This document shows positions 49,923 to 62,273 of a stretch of 64,000 bases of DNA, piece by piece. The stretch comes from Numida meleagris. Lineage: Eukaryota > Chordata > Aves > Galliformes > Numididae. The position numbers and the translations under genes are program-made. The notes below the pieces were generated by a model that searched no databases, was not told the DNA's origin, and saw nothing but the letters and a program-made list of their open reading frames with translations. Position 1 is the stretch's first letter. Each line of letters begins with the position of its first letter. The DNA lies in NCBI RefSeq assembly GCF_002078875.1, contig NC_034412.1, positions 30,805,065 to 30,869,064 of the forward strand, written 5' to 3'.

Positions 49923-50193
49923 CCTAGGGAGTGCAGCAAAGAGGATGGGCAAACAGGGCATGGCGCGGCACAAGGGCATGGCATGGCAGTTTGTGTGGGC
50001 GAAAGTTCATGCAGGGCAGGTGAGCAGGGCATAGTGTCTCTGCCCACTCAGGAGACAGGCTCACCTATTGACTGCCTCCTAGACAACAAATCGCCATGGT
50101 CTCCACTAGGCAGAAAGTGAAGCTGTCTATAACTCAAAGATCCAGTTTGTACCTGGGCTACATGAAGGAGAATTTTCTTTGAGTATAGATGTA

Positions 50194-50592
50194 TGTTACT
50201 GAACTCCGGAGACCCTTTTAGTATTATTCTTGCATGTAGAGAACCTAAACCTGGTCCTGGCCAAATACCACACACAGCATCAATATGATATGCAGCGAAA
50301 TGGCGTTTATTGGTAAAAGCTACAGAACTATATAGTATTTCTTATCTTTTTACTAGACTGTTCCAGAAGCTCACGCGGGCTTCTGGCCAATCATATTGAA
50401 TCTCCCGCTTCTGGCCTGTCACTTCTGAAAGGCCATACACGGAGTTGTTGTGCCCTTTGTTATGAAAACAAAGAAGCACGGCCCCCTGTGTCTACGACAC
50501 AGGTTCAAGTATGTAGGTGAACCAATAACAAGCATATGGGGAAGGGCCTTTCCGTGTTACAGACCAAGATCCATGACACGCCTACTACAACA
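50194..50592 (-). mobile_element. EAV/alpharetrovirus-like solo LTR
   Basis: This is a 399-bp LTR on the minus strand with TGTT...AACA ends. Flanks are GATGTA (50188-50193) and GATGTG (50593-50598), a 6-bp target duplication with one mismatch, as expected for alpha- or beta-type retroviruses. On the minus strand there is an ACTATATAG TATA-like box (about 50328-50336), then CCAATAAACGCCATTT. That block holds the poly(A) signal at 50306-50311 and resembles the U3/R junction of avian leukosis-type and endogenous avian retrovirus LTRs. CCAAT-type and GCTTCTGG repeats lie upstream. No internal genes remain. Exact ends rest on the imperfect duplication. Confidence 0.75.
50306..50311 (-). promoter_or_regulatory. 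Poly(A) signal of EAV-like LTR
   Basis: AATAAA on the minus strand, within the LTR's R-region context. Confidence 0.65.
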
Positions 50593-50598
50593 GATGTG

Positions 50599-53500
50599 TA
50601 ATCAAACCCTATAAGCAACCTAAACTATGTTCCCGAGGAGTTAATTATTTTTACTGGTAGAAGATTTTGCTGAAATATGATTGTGCTTTGTAGACATAGA
50701 TTTTTTTTTTTCTGTTTTATTTTTCTTCAGGCCTCTCCATGGAAGGCAAACTGTATTTTTTACATTTTAAGGTGATACAAGATGTCTAAAGTCTGGAACA
50801 ACAAAAAGGTGTACTTTTATTCAAGTACTCGTAGTTATCTCCTGGGCTTTCCTTATTAAGTGGAGTAAATGTGCTCGTGGCCCCATGTCACAATGGTTTA
50901 TCTTCGTGCACATGAGAAACTTTCAGAAAATGACTAGCTGACTGTACCTTTCCTGGTATCCTAGGTCAGCATCTTACAAACCTCGTCATTTCCACTATTG
51001 ATCTGAGCCTGATCTTCAGATGATATGTTAGCTGGCTCAGTTGAACATGTTTTTATGTACACCTGTCCCTACTATTGAGATTAGAAATCAAGTTCTATAT
51101 TCGGTGTTCAAATAGAGCCTTTCATTTCTTGATTATTTTGTAAACAGAAATACATGTCCTAACAGAACAAGATCCATATTAACTATTTGCAGTTTTAAAA
51201 CTTACAAAGGTAGCTGGTTTGAAAAGATAATGTTCTAAAATGGAGGAGTTTGTTGCACTAGTTTTCTGCTAAATATATATTTGGAGTATTAAGCATTGAG
51301 AAAACCACAGAACTTGGTGATCTCTGGTCTTTGAAAGAGATAATTCTTGGCATAGTCATTTTGATGAAAGGTTCTCTTCTAAAAATAACAGTGATATTCC
51401 TCTGGTTTCCTCAGCTAGACCAAAGCTATGTGATTTTTGCCTTTACTTTCTGGTGAATTTTTGAACACATAACTCCTGATTTTTCTTCTCTTTTGAGAGC
51501 AGGCATGAAGCAATCTGATTGTTTATCTGCTTCTCTCCTAATCTCCCCTCAGCTTTTAAACCAACTGTTCAGCTTCATCCAGATTTGAAGTAAGGTAAGA
51601 GTTTTGAAGTTGCAAGAAGTTTTATGAAATCCCAAAGCTGGACAGAGGAGTGAAAACTAAAATGTTTGTCTCCCCTGGGCTCTGAGGGAAAGGCAGGAAA
51701 AACTCAATTGTTTTTTATTCTGTTTCATTGCTGGCAGCTGGCTGATAAGCATGTTAATAACTTTCTGGTCACTTCATTTCCTATCTGTTGGGCAGTGAAA
51801 ACTCACAGAGTGTCTTAGAGGATGAGATGAGAATGCACGGTAAGGGAAGATGTGTGGTAAAGGAAGAAATGAATCAAGAGATGAACATAAAAGTCAATAT
51901 AATCATAGGAGGCAGTAAAGTTGTAGGAGGTGAAATAAATGCAACACTGTACAAAACCATGTGTAAGAAAATCTGCCTATTTTATCTTTCCAAGCTCAGA
52001 ATAAGTTCTCTGTGAATATAATTCTCTGAGCAGGACTTGATATGTGAAGGAGAAATATGGTTCAAAACTTTGTCATTTTAAAGGCTGTAGATATAAAAAT
52101 TAGTGAAATTGTCTTCAAGAGAGATTATTTTGAAGTGACTGCTAGATTTTGGGGACAGGATTGGTGAGAAGGTATGCACCAGGTACCAGAATTTACTCAG
52201 AACTTTGTTGCTGCATAGTTTGAGCCTCTCTTTTAAAACACGTTGTTGTTAATGGAGATCTTCACATCTTTCTGCTGCAGGGTTTGTGATATTTTTCTAT
52301 AAATAATTTTTTCTCCATTTTTGAAAAGAAAGTAGGGATATTTCTACATAAAATGTTAAGGAAAAATGTTGTATTTATCATTTATTGAAATCTGGTATGA
52401 TAGCTGAGTATATTTTTTTCCTCAATGATGACATAATGTCTCCTTGGTGTCTGAGATTAGAAGATGTCTGTCCTTGTAAGACTGTTTCATGAGCAAATGG
52501 CAGGAGCATCCTGTTGTTTTTGATAACTAATGTGACATCTAAATTTTTCAAAATTTGATATTAATTTCCATGTTTTCCTTGCAGTGCTAAATCAGTTATA
52601 CAGGTTTGTTCTGAATTTATTGAAGTTAGTAGCATCTTTAATAAAGCAACCTTTACATCATGTCCCTGGTATAAAAAGCCTTTTGGTGTATCATCATTTT
52701 CCTAATAAACCTGATTAAATTATGTACTCATAAGTAACTGGAGTTCAAAAATTAAGAATGGTTATATCTAGGAATGGAAAGGAGAAGTAAGGGTTTTCAA
52801 TGAAAAACCAGCAGCATTTCAGTAGTCAAAAATTGTACCAAATTGCATGATATGAGTGTAGAATTTATTTGGGTCACTCACAGGTATTCTAGTGTAACCT
52901 TGTGTGAGAGGTGATGTAAGTTTTTTCTCTTCTAAAACTATCACATCCAGTATAATATTCTAATATTTGAAATTTTCTGCATTCCAAGTCTATTTTAGAC
53001 AGAAAAGTGGTAAGAATTACTGTGGTAAAGTTAACTAAACTGTCTACAAGAAATAGCAAGCATGATATTGGTGACTGCAGTTGATGTAGCAGGAAGAAGT
53101 TCTGCAACTCATACATATGGAGCCAAACAGAGAACTATTTCAGATTGGAAGTGAACTGATTAATTAGGTCCCTGAACAGCCAGTAAGGGCCTCCCAAGCT
53201 CTCTGTTGTGCTTTCACACTGTGTGCCTTCTGAGTCTGGAGTCTGCACATGCACTAAACAGTGGACCAACTCTGCTCCCACAGCGTTACGTGATGAAATT
53301 TCCAGTTGAAGCTATTAGGCCAATTGTGAACATATTAAAAAAAATCCATCCTAAGTGTATATCAGTGGTTACTCTGGAATGTGAATGATGAAAAATATTT
53401 GCTGCTAAGGGTATAAAACATATTTCTCAAGACATTTCAAGTTGTTGCTCTTCACCAGCCCAGCATATAAATACACTGATTTTAATACAAAAGTCTTGTC

Positions 53501-54254
53501 AAGTACTTTGGATTCAACACAGTAAAATGGGACATATATTTTTCTGCCTGCATTTGCAAGCAAAAGTGCAGACACATCATAGATAAAAAATAAAATATTA
53601 ATTATTTTTAAACACATGCAATTTTCCACCTGAGAACAGAAAGACAAAAAAATGCTAGTCATGTAGCTAATAGACTAATAGAAAGACACTCCAGTACAAC
53701 ACTGACAGAAGAGGTATAAAAGCCTGATTAGAATATTTATAACTGGTAACTTGTAAGCAATTTAGACAAAGGAATGTGTCTCTAGATTTTTGTAATGTAT
53801 TGCATACATTTGCAGTACTATGTAAATAGTTATTGCTTAAAATATGTCCCTGAAAATATGGTGATACTTGTTAATTTACAATAGATGGCATAGTTGTGGA
53901 TTGATTATTCTACCTTAAACCCCTTCCCCCACTCTGCATAACTGATCCCATGACTAGTATTAAAGATGCAAGAGAAGAACACTTTAATTTTCTTAGAAAA
54001 TCACAGCTGTCTTAGTAGAAATACGTCCTTATATTTATTCTCTGAATTTAACCTAGCATTAGAACAATGTTTATTCCTTGTGCCATTGCGTAGAATAATT
54101 CAATAATAATGATGGTGTACCTGGAAATGGAACAGCAATCTTTCAATAAATTTGCTTGAATGGCAAGACATTGTCATTTAATTTCAAGCAAATGTACCTG
54201 GTAGCAGTTCAATTCAGTTCCAGTTTGTTAAAGATTGTTCTACAGATTCAAAGT
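50599..54254. other. AT-rich non-coding stretch
   Basis: No supported gene or named repeat. It includes a pyrimidine-rich patch at 50700-50730. Open frames of 60-85 codons carry no known domain. Confidence 0.5.
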
Positions 54255-54815
54255 CTAGCACAATGAGTGTCCAACCTTTTGGCTTGCCTAGGCCACCTTG
54301 AGTGAAGAGTAGTTGGCCTGGGCTGCGTATATAATAGATAATGTAGTTAATGTATATAAGTGAAAAACAAACAAACAAACTTATTTTTAAATATATTTTT
54401 TATTAAAACATAAAAAAGACGGCAACAAAAACATTATTGAGTTGGACCTGTATGGCTCTACGTGTTTTTACTGCTTCTTGATTAAAGTTTGCCTTTGTAG
54501 AGGGACAAAGTAAAGCACAGGACTGTTTCCAAGTAATTCAGACTTTGTATTGCATTTAGTGTAAATCCTAAAACTCTCCACATATTCATGAGAACTGAGG
54601 TTCTCATTACTTGCCGTAGAAGCTAGACTTTCTTTACAGAGGTTGCTACTTCTTAAAAATTTAGCGTGGTACCTGGCAGTCACAAAGGAATGATTTCCTT
54701 TTGTGTTAAGAAGCACTCAGCTAGGGAACAATTCAGGAAGAAAAATTAGAGATGATTATGACTGTGGGCCAGAGTGTTTGGCGCCAGGAGAACATCATGC
54801 TTCTGTCAGTTAGTT
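54255..54815. mobile_element. Possible ancient DNA-transposon remnant
   Basis: The left end, GTGTCCAACCTTTTGGCTTG (54267) followed by CCTAGGCCACCTTGAGTG, resembles the terminal part of an old vertebrate interspersed repeat. I remember this type but cannot name it with certainty; the CA-start and internal style suggest a hAT-type element. A 82-codon minus-strand frame (54468-54716) inside it has no recognised domain. I see no clear inverted terminal repeat at the right end. An AACA repeat lies at 54366-54380. Confidence 0.35.
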
Positions 54816-56151
54816 GGTAGATCACTCAAGACATAGTAAGATTTTCTTCCTCTTTCCTTCTTCATTGTTCAAGGTTGTGTCCTCAAAACTTGTATACTTT
54901 TTCAGGACATCCACAAGAATTAGTGCTTCTGAATAGCTCTTGAGATAGTTTTCCACCTTGGTAAATACTTGCTTGGAATTCCTTGTGATGGGTTTATTTC
55001 AGGGCAGTGGCTCACTTAATAAGGTAAGGTAGAGAGGCTGCCATAAAGGGCTGTGCTGCATGCATGTTCTCTCCTTGAAATTCACTCTTTCTAGCCATCT
55101 GTCACAGAGTTTACTCCTGAAAGTATGGGGAAGTTGTCACTGAAAGGGACATGCTAACAGATGAAAAGGAGAAGGAAGTCTGCATCTTACCTGTTTGGTA
55201 AGTGTCCTGTAGGACTGTGAATTTCAGTTATGAAGTTTCTCTTTGAAAGTGTGCTGTAGGTATCTTTTGAAAATCAAGACTGGGAACTGTAAAATTTTCT
55301 GGGTAGAGAACTGAGAGAAAAGAGTATTCAGGCTTTATGAATCATAATTTCTGGCTGATTTTCAGAATGGACAGACCATTCACATTGGATCAACAGAAAT
55401 TACCTAATTCATTCACATGAAGTTATATGGAAATGACATTTCAGAGGCTACTGGTGGAGTTTTGGGTGGCATAATTGTTATTTCTTAGTTAATTTCTCAG
55501 TGGTGAAGGAGTGCTTTGTTCTTAATCAGAAGCAAATAGCCATAGTTTGCTGCAATGTAAATAATAGTACCTGTAGAAATTCCACTTTTGTAGTGGACAG
55601 CCCTCTTAGGAAGTGTTTTGCATTTCACTGGCTCTTCACCTTGAGTGAGTAGAGCCTGCTGTTTTTAAACACAGAGTTGAAGTTAATGCTTTTATACCAA
55701 ATTGTTATCCAGAAAATTAAACACAGGAAAAGCTGTTTCTTTCACATAATGAAACAAAAATAACTAAATAAAGGAATACAATGTCAACAAAATTTCAGAG
55801 CGCACTGTAATTTTTAGGTTGAGTGTACTTAGACTGAGCAATTGGTAGAAATTATATAAAAAATACTATACAAAAAGCCCCTTAGCTTTAAGTGTGTACA
55901 CAGTTTTGTTCTACACAAAAATATGCGTTACTTATGTGCATTGGAAATAGACATTTTTAGAATGGTTATTATAAATAGCTAGAGAGTGGATAGAAAACAT
56001 TTTACTTTAACAGAAGGGGTTGTAAATGTTCTATTTCTTCTTGGCTGAATATTTACTGGAGATCTCATCCCTGCCTCTCAGTGAATCATAACCTTGTTAT
56101 GCCATTGTACTGGGTAGTTCACTAATCCTCTTAAGATACAGCTGCTCCACC

Positions 56152-56179
56152 AAAAAAAAAAAAAAAAAAAAAAAAAAAA
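56152..56179. repeat. A28 homopolymer
   Basis: An uninterrupted A run, the longest in the window, with no recognisable SINE or LINE upstream. Confidence 0.95.
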
Positions 56180-56906
56180 GTGAAAAGAAAGGTTTCAAAA
56201 CACTCCTACTTTGCCAACTGAAACAGATTCTTGAGTGAATACATGTCTTCTAGGTATGTGGCACAGCAATCAGATCATGTAACATTCATGTCTCTCATCC
56301 AAATTACACATTTATTTCTCTAAAGCAGAAAATGATCCAAAATGAGGGACTGAAAAAAGGATGGCAGAGACTTATACCCAGAAGAATGACTTGGAATATG
56401 AAAGAGTTGTGTCACTTAGACTTGTAAAACCTCAAGAGCTGACAGTGAGGAAGAACCATCCCAGTTTTCTAAGGTATACTCCAGACTGTACACATGAAGG
56501 GTAATTGGTACCCAGCTTTTCTGCCAAGCAGTGAACACTTCTGCTTGCAGGACCATAGAGCCATGCAGTTACCTTGTTCTTTGTCCTAGTACTGGAGTTC
56601 TTATAAACAAATATTCACTAGACAATAAGGAGGTTACTCTCATAAATTAGGATAATTTCCTAGGGATGGATGGAATTTGGACTATACCTGGGCAGAAGTA
56701 TTTCTTTCTCCCTGATCTTTTTTTTTTGCCTTTTGTTATGAGCACAAGTTACACTGTGGGTCTGGGGAGTTCATCTGGAGAAAAGGTTTGTGGATGAGTG
56801 GTTTTGGTGTTTGTGAATAGACAGGGAAAAAATATCCTTTTCCATTGTTGTTTGTTTTTAATTAAATGGGCTATATTGTAATTGGACAGTTATCTGAAAA
56901 GGCTGG

Positions 56907-56964
56907 TTTTTATTTTTTATTTTTTATTTTTTATTTTTTATTTTTTATTTTTTATTTTTTATTT
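56907..56964. repeat. (ATTTTTT)8 heptanucleotide repeat
   Basis: Single A bases at 56912, 56919, 56926, 56933, 56940, 56947, 56954 and 56961 give a perfect period of 7 within T runs. Confidence 0.97.
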
Positions 56965-57559
56965 AGGATTTTGGTTATACTTGTAAGGTTCTGGTAAATA
57001 CTCCTGAATTCAAAGGCAGCATAACTGAAAGGATGATGGAGACTGCATTATGTGTGGCCAATGCTACCTTCTTAAAAGACAGAACTCAAAATGGTGGGCA
57101 AATCTGCAGCAGCTCATTCATGTTTTTAAATCTCTGCTTTGTGAAACGTGTTCTTGGGAAGAAAAAAAGGATGTTAATATAACATAATGGTGGATGGCAA
57201 GCTTTTTCTTGCTATCATTCCATTCCTTGCATAGATACAAGAAGCTATATTAAGAAAAATGTATGTGACATACAGTTCGTAGAAAAAATATTAAAGGAGT
57301 ACAAATCATTATTCTGGGATGTTAAAGTAGGATATGAAATAGTAGGTGGCAAAGGGAACAGTGATGATCAATTCATTTTGCCACTGAACTGAACAAAATA
57401 ACAAAGAGACAGCAGGGCCGCTGAAAGGATAAAACTTTGACATAACAGAGGGCCAAAATGAATTCTTCACCCTAATGATTATGAACTGTGGAGACTGTAA
57501 TATTCCAGGAACAGAGTGATTTTGTTCACATTTTTTTCTTCTTTCGTAGCACATGAAAC

Positions 57560-58110
57560 ATTAAAAGTCTTTATCGCTGTATGAAAGCAGATGATAATAA
57601 GGCAATTAGAACGATCAAAAGCTGACAAAGACGCAGGCTTAGAAGAATCACATGTCAGGATTCAAAAGTTATTAGCAATACAAAATGAAAGGTCTTCTGC
57701 CAAGAGGGTTAATAGATGTAATCAGTAGTAGGGGAGAGGAAGATGTTTTTGCAGAGTAGTGGGAGCTAAGAGAATGCACTAAATTTCCTTGTGAAGACAT
57801 AGAAAATATTGGAAAATTACAGGATATTCATGCATAAAACTTGACATGTAGTGAGATGTCTGTTATTAATTTATAAAGAGGACACCAAGACTGATAAATG
57901 TGTTTAGTTCAAACATTACTAAATTAGTGGATAACAGTGAAACAGCTACATGGCAGAATTTATTGAGGTTTTAGGAAAACATTTGATATTTAGACAGATT
58001 TACAGAGTCACATGGCATCATATCAGCCAAACCTGTCAAAATAGAAAGAAGAACAGTGTGGACAGAATGAGCATTCATTAATGAAGAGCAGCGTGGTACA
58101 GAAAATGTTA
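57560..58110 (+). mobile_element. Possible ancient CR1-type LINE remnant
   Basis: The segment has a LINE-like order of short similarities: GGAAAATTACAGGAT near 57811 (start of RT) and GGTTTTAGGAAAACATTTGA at 57966, which reads GFRKTFDI and resembles RT motif A. All frames are broken. The match is weak and rests on pattern memory, so it may be chance. Confidence 0.35.
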
Positions 58111-59699
58111 ATGATTTGCTTAAGTTCTTTACACTTACATTCATGTGATTATCAGTAACAGCCTATCTCAGATTTTATAAAACAGGCATTGCCTTACATG
58201 GCATTACATGTCATTTGCAATCTGATTTTTCTGTGTACTAGTGATACATATACTTGCTCACTTTTCCTACACATCTTGCAGCTTCTCATGAACCTCTGAG
58301 AAACTGCTGATTATGGTGAATGGGAGAAGCAGCAAAGGAACTATCTGCTGGAATCCAGAACAGTTTCGGAATAACTAAGCAGCTCAACAGACATAGATTG
58401 AATTGCCTTGCTTATTCCAGCTTTCTCTTTTTATATGCTGCTGCCTCAATATGAATCTTGTGCTCCTGGTACAATCTTACTACTTCATTAAAGTATTTCC
58501 AGTTTGTCAAAAACTATACAGAATGGCATCACATACTAAAAGTATTATCTTCTTGTTGGAGATAAGTGAAGGTAGCATTACTGTGATTCATTTTTAGTGC
58601 TGGGTAATATGTAGAGATGATCATGAATACATTTATTTTTGTAGTGGAATAAGCCACAATCTGCAAAGACCTCCTTGAAGAATAGTGTTATGAGTGTAGT
58701 ACAGTACATTACACCTCTGCTGCTACACTTAGGACTCAGTTGACACTTCCATTATCTTCTCATGATTTATTGCTACTGTTCATATTACAGAAGAATCTGG
58801 AAGTCCCAACTGAGATCATGTCTGCATTGCACTGCAGAGCTTTTACTCAGAGTGGGTAAGATAGGAAAAGTGGGAGGAGAAACAAAAAGAGGAAATGAAT
58901 TGCCCAATTCACTTAGGAGGTGAGAGATGAGAGAGGCCCAGTCTGAAAGCTGAGTAACCACGGAAGCAGAGACCTGAACTTGCACGAATTTGCTTTCAGC
59001 TCTCAATTGGCTTGTTAGCTCAGCTCTCTAGTAATATGATCACATTGGTTTCAGCTGAGGACAATTCCACCAGCAAACAAAATGAGTTTCCACCTACGTA
59101 CTATAAATGGACATATTCACACTGGCAGCACCCATTTAAGAACCTATATTTCCTGATTCGCAGTCTAGCCAACACCTCACTCTATTACAGTCCCCATTCA
59201 GATGGATTTTTATGACAGGTATTGTTCCCAATTTATTTCAACTAGATAGTTTCCTAAAAAAAATGGGTCTTTTTGATTTAAAATATTTACCTAGATCAAG
59301 TTGTTATTTCCTAATAAACAAATATTGCTCATTTGATCTACTTATGTCAATCACTGTATACAGTTGGATTGGATTGCTTTGAGAAAATATAAACACACTG
59401 CTCAGTAAAAGAAAAGTTCCCGCAAATATAGTACTGCTATTTTTCTTTGGCTGTTGGCAAAACATGTAAGCTAATGCTATCTATTTTAGTTTTTATATTA
59501 ATCAAAGGTATATGTATAATTATCTACTTTAATCTATATTCCTAGATAAGGCCTTTATCCGTATATGAAATATTAATGCATAAAAATGGTCTATAGCCTT
59601 TTCAGAGATGCAAGGGATAATCAGTCTTAGAGCTTGCGATGAATGCAAATATTGATTTGCTAATATGGAGTAATTTGTGTTATCTGAATATAGTGCATA
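58111..59699. other. AT-rich non-coding stretch
   Basis: Nothing recognised. Confidence 0.5.
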
Positions 59700-59895
59700 T
59701 ATTGTGTGTAGATTGATTCCAGTTAATCATCCTAGACAGTTTTCCTAAATCCATGATAGTCCACTGTTAGCCTCCACTCTCCATTGGATTTTGCACTGGC
59801 TATAAGGGACTACTAAATGGTGAGCGAGTCAGGAAGCCCTGGTTGGTGTGATATTGCTGCAGGTGCACTGCTGTGGTAGTGAAAGGCACCTGCTG
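59700..59895 (-). pseudogene. Isolated ERVL-like RT fragment
   Basis: On the minus strand the sequence reads SNGEWRLTVDYHGF at about 59744-59785, a well-known conserved block at the N-terminal end of retroviral RT (fingers). It is preceded by two in-frame stops and sequence of the ERVL pol type up to about 59895, and followed by further stops. No LTR, RNase H or integrase lies nearby, so this is a detached scrap. It does not overlap the RT part kept in the provirus at 7537-10910, which lacks this N-terminal block. Confidence 0.6.
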
Positions 59896-62105
59896 GAATG
59901 ATAACAGTTAATATATCCTTTGACTGTAGTTATATTAAATATGTTTATTGAGCAATTTTAAATAGAATGGCAATATCTGAAAACTATGAATAGCATGACA
60001 ATAAAAGACAAACCTGTATGTGAAATTAACTCAGACATTACTGAAAGAAATCTTAGAAGTCATTATTAGCTGTAGTATCCTGACCACATTGCAAAATAAC
60101 TTCGCAAATTACAGTTTGCCTACATTTCCATCACTGAATTTGAGTAATATAATACTTACCTATTTCAAGCTTCATTTTTGTGTGTCTCATTGGCTTTAAA
60201 GCTAATAAATTATCTTAGGACTGCCTAAATTTCAGTAATCTATTCAATAGCACGTTGAACAGCATTTTATTTCTACTGCAATCAGATAAACCATAACCCC
60301 CCCAAAAAGCTTTCAAAATACATGAAACCCATCTAGCATCTGAACTTAGGCAGCTGTTTGGCCATGTGATTATCCACGTCACTTTTTTTTTTTCCTAAAA
60401 TGCATATTTATGTGAAGTTAAATGTGTTCATTTGAATGTTTATAGAAAGTGATGTAAATAAGTCCCAAATGCATCACGATGCATTTATAACTGAATGCAT
60501 ATCTGCTAATCCTTTTGCTATTGTTTAGTGGTACAAGTTCAACTTGTGATGCTATATTAAGAAATGGTTTCTATGTACCCCATCAGTCTTTGATGTTGCC
60601 ACAAAGCACATGAAAATAGTAGAGTGTTCTGGATTTTTTTCAAACTATAATATTTGAGGGTGCAAAGTTAACATGGAAATCATTAAGGAAAAAAAAAGGA
60701 AACTAGTTAAGGAAAGTCTTAATTTCAGCGGAAGCTTGATGATCTTAGTTCTAAAGCTGGTACAGTGATGAACATGTATATGCATGCAAGTGAGGTAAAG
60801 AAAAGAGGCAACAGAAAAGCACTGAGCATAAGCATCTGTCATTTCATCCCTCTCAGAAGATGACCATCTGAGAACAATTGCAGAGGCTAACATAGCGGCA
60901 AGGGAGGCTCTAATTTTCAAACTGAGAAGCATTAATAGAAATACATAATCTAAAAGGACATTATTTAATTAGCATGTGAAAAAGAACAGAAATACATGTT
61001 TTCAATAAATGATTATCAATACACAATAACTTCCATATAAACGTGCATTAATTATATTAGATACAGAGAATTATGGTTTTACTTTCTCATATTGGTATGT
61101 GCATACAGTATTATGAGAAAAGATTTTGTCCCATCCAAAAGTAGACACAGAAGCAGGATACGAAATCAATTCACTACGTATATAATTCAATGAGACAAGG
61201 CATCAAATTCAGTTTGTCAGCTGCTTCCCACTAAGAGCTTACATACTCTTACCATATCCGAAGCACAGATTGATTCTGATCTCCTCTAACTTCCTGTGTA
61301 TTTTAGACTTGTGTGAGACCAGTAAAGGCCATGCTGTTGATGCAGTGCAATGCAACTATTTATGCACAAGCTACTTCCTGCACACTGTTATAAAGCGATC
61401 ATGTTTCTGTCATCTGACACAGCTATGTTCATAATAAATAGTTATTTTTTAAACTGTACTAATGAAGTAACTAGTCTGGTAGTAATTACTGTATCTCTAT
61501 GAGGAGCTTTATAAGCTATACTAGCAAAGTGACTATTTTTGTGGTAAATAATGTATCTCTATGGGAAAACCTGTTGGTATGAAGAGAGTCTCAAGCAAGG
61601 GTAGATGTCAGTCCTATAATGTCCACTCCTGTATATGATATAGAAATACCAAATTAATTAATTACAAATCCATACAAAGCATGAGTAGTAAAGAAAATAA
61701 TAAAGATAGAATTTACAAGTTCAGACTCCTACTGAACTTTCTGAGTGCAGATTTGGGACAGATTTTGTTCTACTAATTCATAAATCTAATCTGATTTATT
61801 CTAACATATATTTGTTTTCAAGATTTTGGAAGGCAAATACTTAAGTGTGTACATGGAGAGAAAGGAGGAACACTCCCACAAAATTTAGATGAGGCATTAG
61901 TAACACTGAACTTTCTTTCCTGAGAGCTAGTTCTAGTTTAGAATTGCAGTGAGTTTTGATTAGAAGTGCCTTGGCAGTGATGGTAATATCCTTGAATTAT
62001 CAGCTCATGGATTTCAACATCCTTCATTGTCCCATTTTTGAAAAATGTTGCAATTTAGATCTTCATAAAATGAATAAATAAAGTTAATTAATGCTTAACT
62101 GTCCC
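59896..62105. other. AT-rich non-coding stretch
   Basis: No supported gene. Contains the 62-bp duplication listed below. Confidence 0.5.
61449..61567. repeat. Diverged tandem duplication, period about 62 bp
   Basis: Two copies share TAAACTGTACTA / TAAGCTATACTA, AGTAACTA / AGTGACTA, and GTATCTCTATG at 61491 and 61553. Many substitutions separate them, so the duplication is old. Confidence 0.75.
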
Positions 62106-62273
62106 TTAATGTGTTTAAAAACCATTTGGATGTAGCGCTCAGGGACATGATTTAGCAGTGTGTTGCTAGGGTATGGTTAGGTTGCAGTAAGTAGTATGGT
62201 TAGGTTGCGGTTGGACTTGATGGTCTTTAAGGTCTTTTCTAACCTGAGCAATTCTATGATTCTGTGATTCTAA
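62106..62273 (+). mobile_element. CR1 LINE 3' tail
   Basis: A short 5'-truncated CR1. It has the CATTTGGATGTAGCGCTCAG and GGTTGGACTTGATGGTCTTT blocks, then CAATTCTATGATTCTGTGAT octamers to about 62273. Inside, GTATGGTTAGGTTG occurs twice (62171 and 62195), a small local duplication of 24 bp. The left edge is approximate. Confidence 0.92.

Larger units (their letters stand above)
49500..50193 (+). other. Promoter-like, possibly LTR-derived block
   Basis: This segment is GC-richer than its surroundings. It has a palindromic CRE (49867-49874), a strong TATA box (49914-49922), and then degenerate GGGCATGGC-type repeats at 49956-50035. An ATG at 50096 opens a short frame that stops after about 28 codons. 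CRE, TATA, GC-rich leader and downstream ATG is the arrangement of an LTR with its 5' leader. I cannot find matching terminal repeats or a target duplication, so LTR origin is inference. A simple TATA promoter of an unknown transcript is the alternative. An EAV-like LTR interrupts it at 50194. Confidence 0.35.
54816..57559. other. AT-rich non-coding stretch with simple repeats
   Basis: No supported gene. Holds an A28 homopolymer and an (ATTTTTT)8 tract, both listed separately. Confidence 0.5.

Noticed and set aside
50194..50560. TGTTAC at 50194-50199 and 50555-50560 as target duplication of the EAV-like LTR
   Set aside because: The element would then begin CGG on the minus strand instead of TG; the GATGT(A/G) solution gives canonical ends.
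50242..50625. AACCTAAAC direct repeat (50242-50250 and 50617-50625) as target duplication
   Set aside because: The ends next to it are not TG/CA, and 9 bp is not a retroviral duplication size. It is probably chance.
54468..54716. 82-codon minus frame as transposase
   Set aside because: No catalytic motif or known transposase block can be seen.
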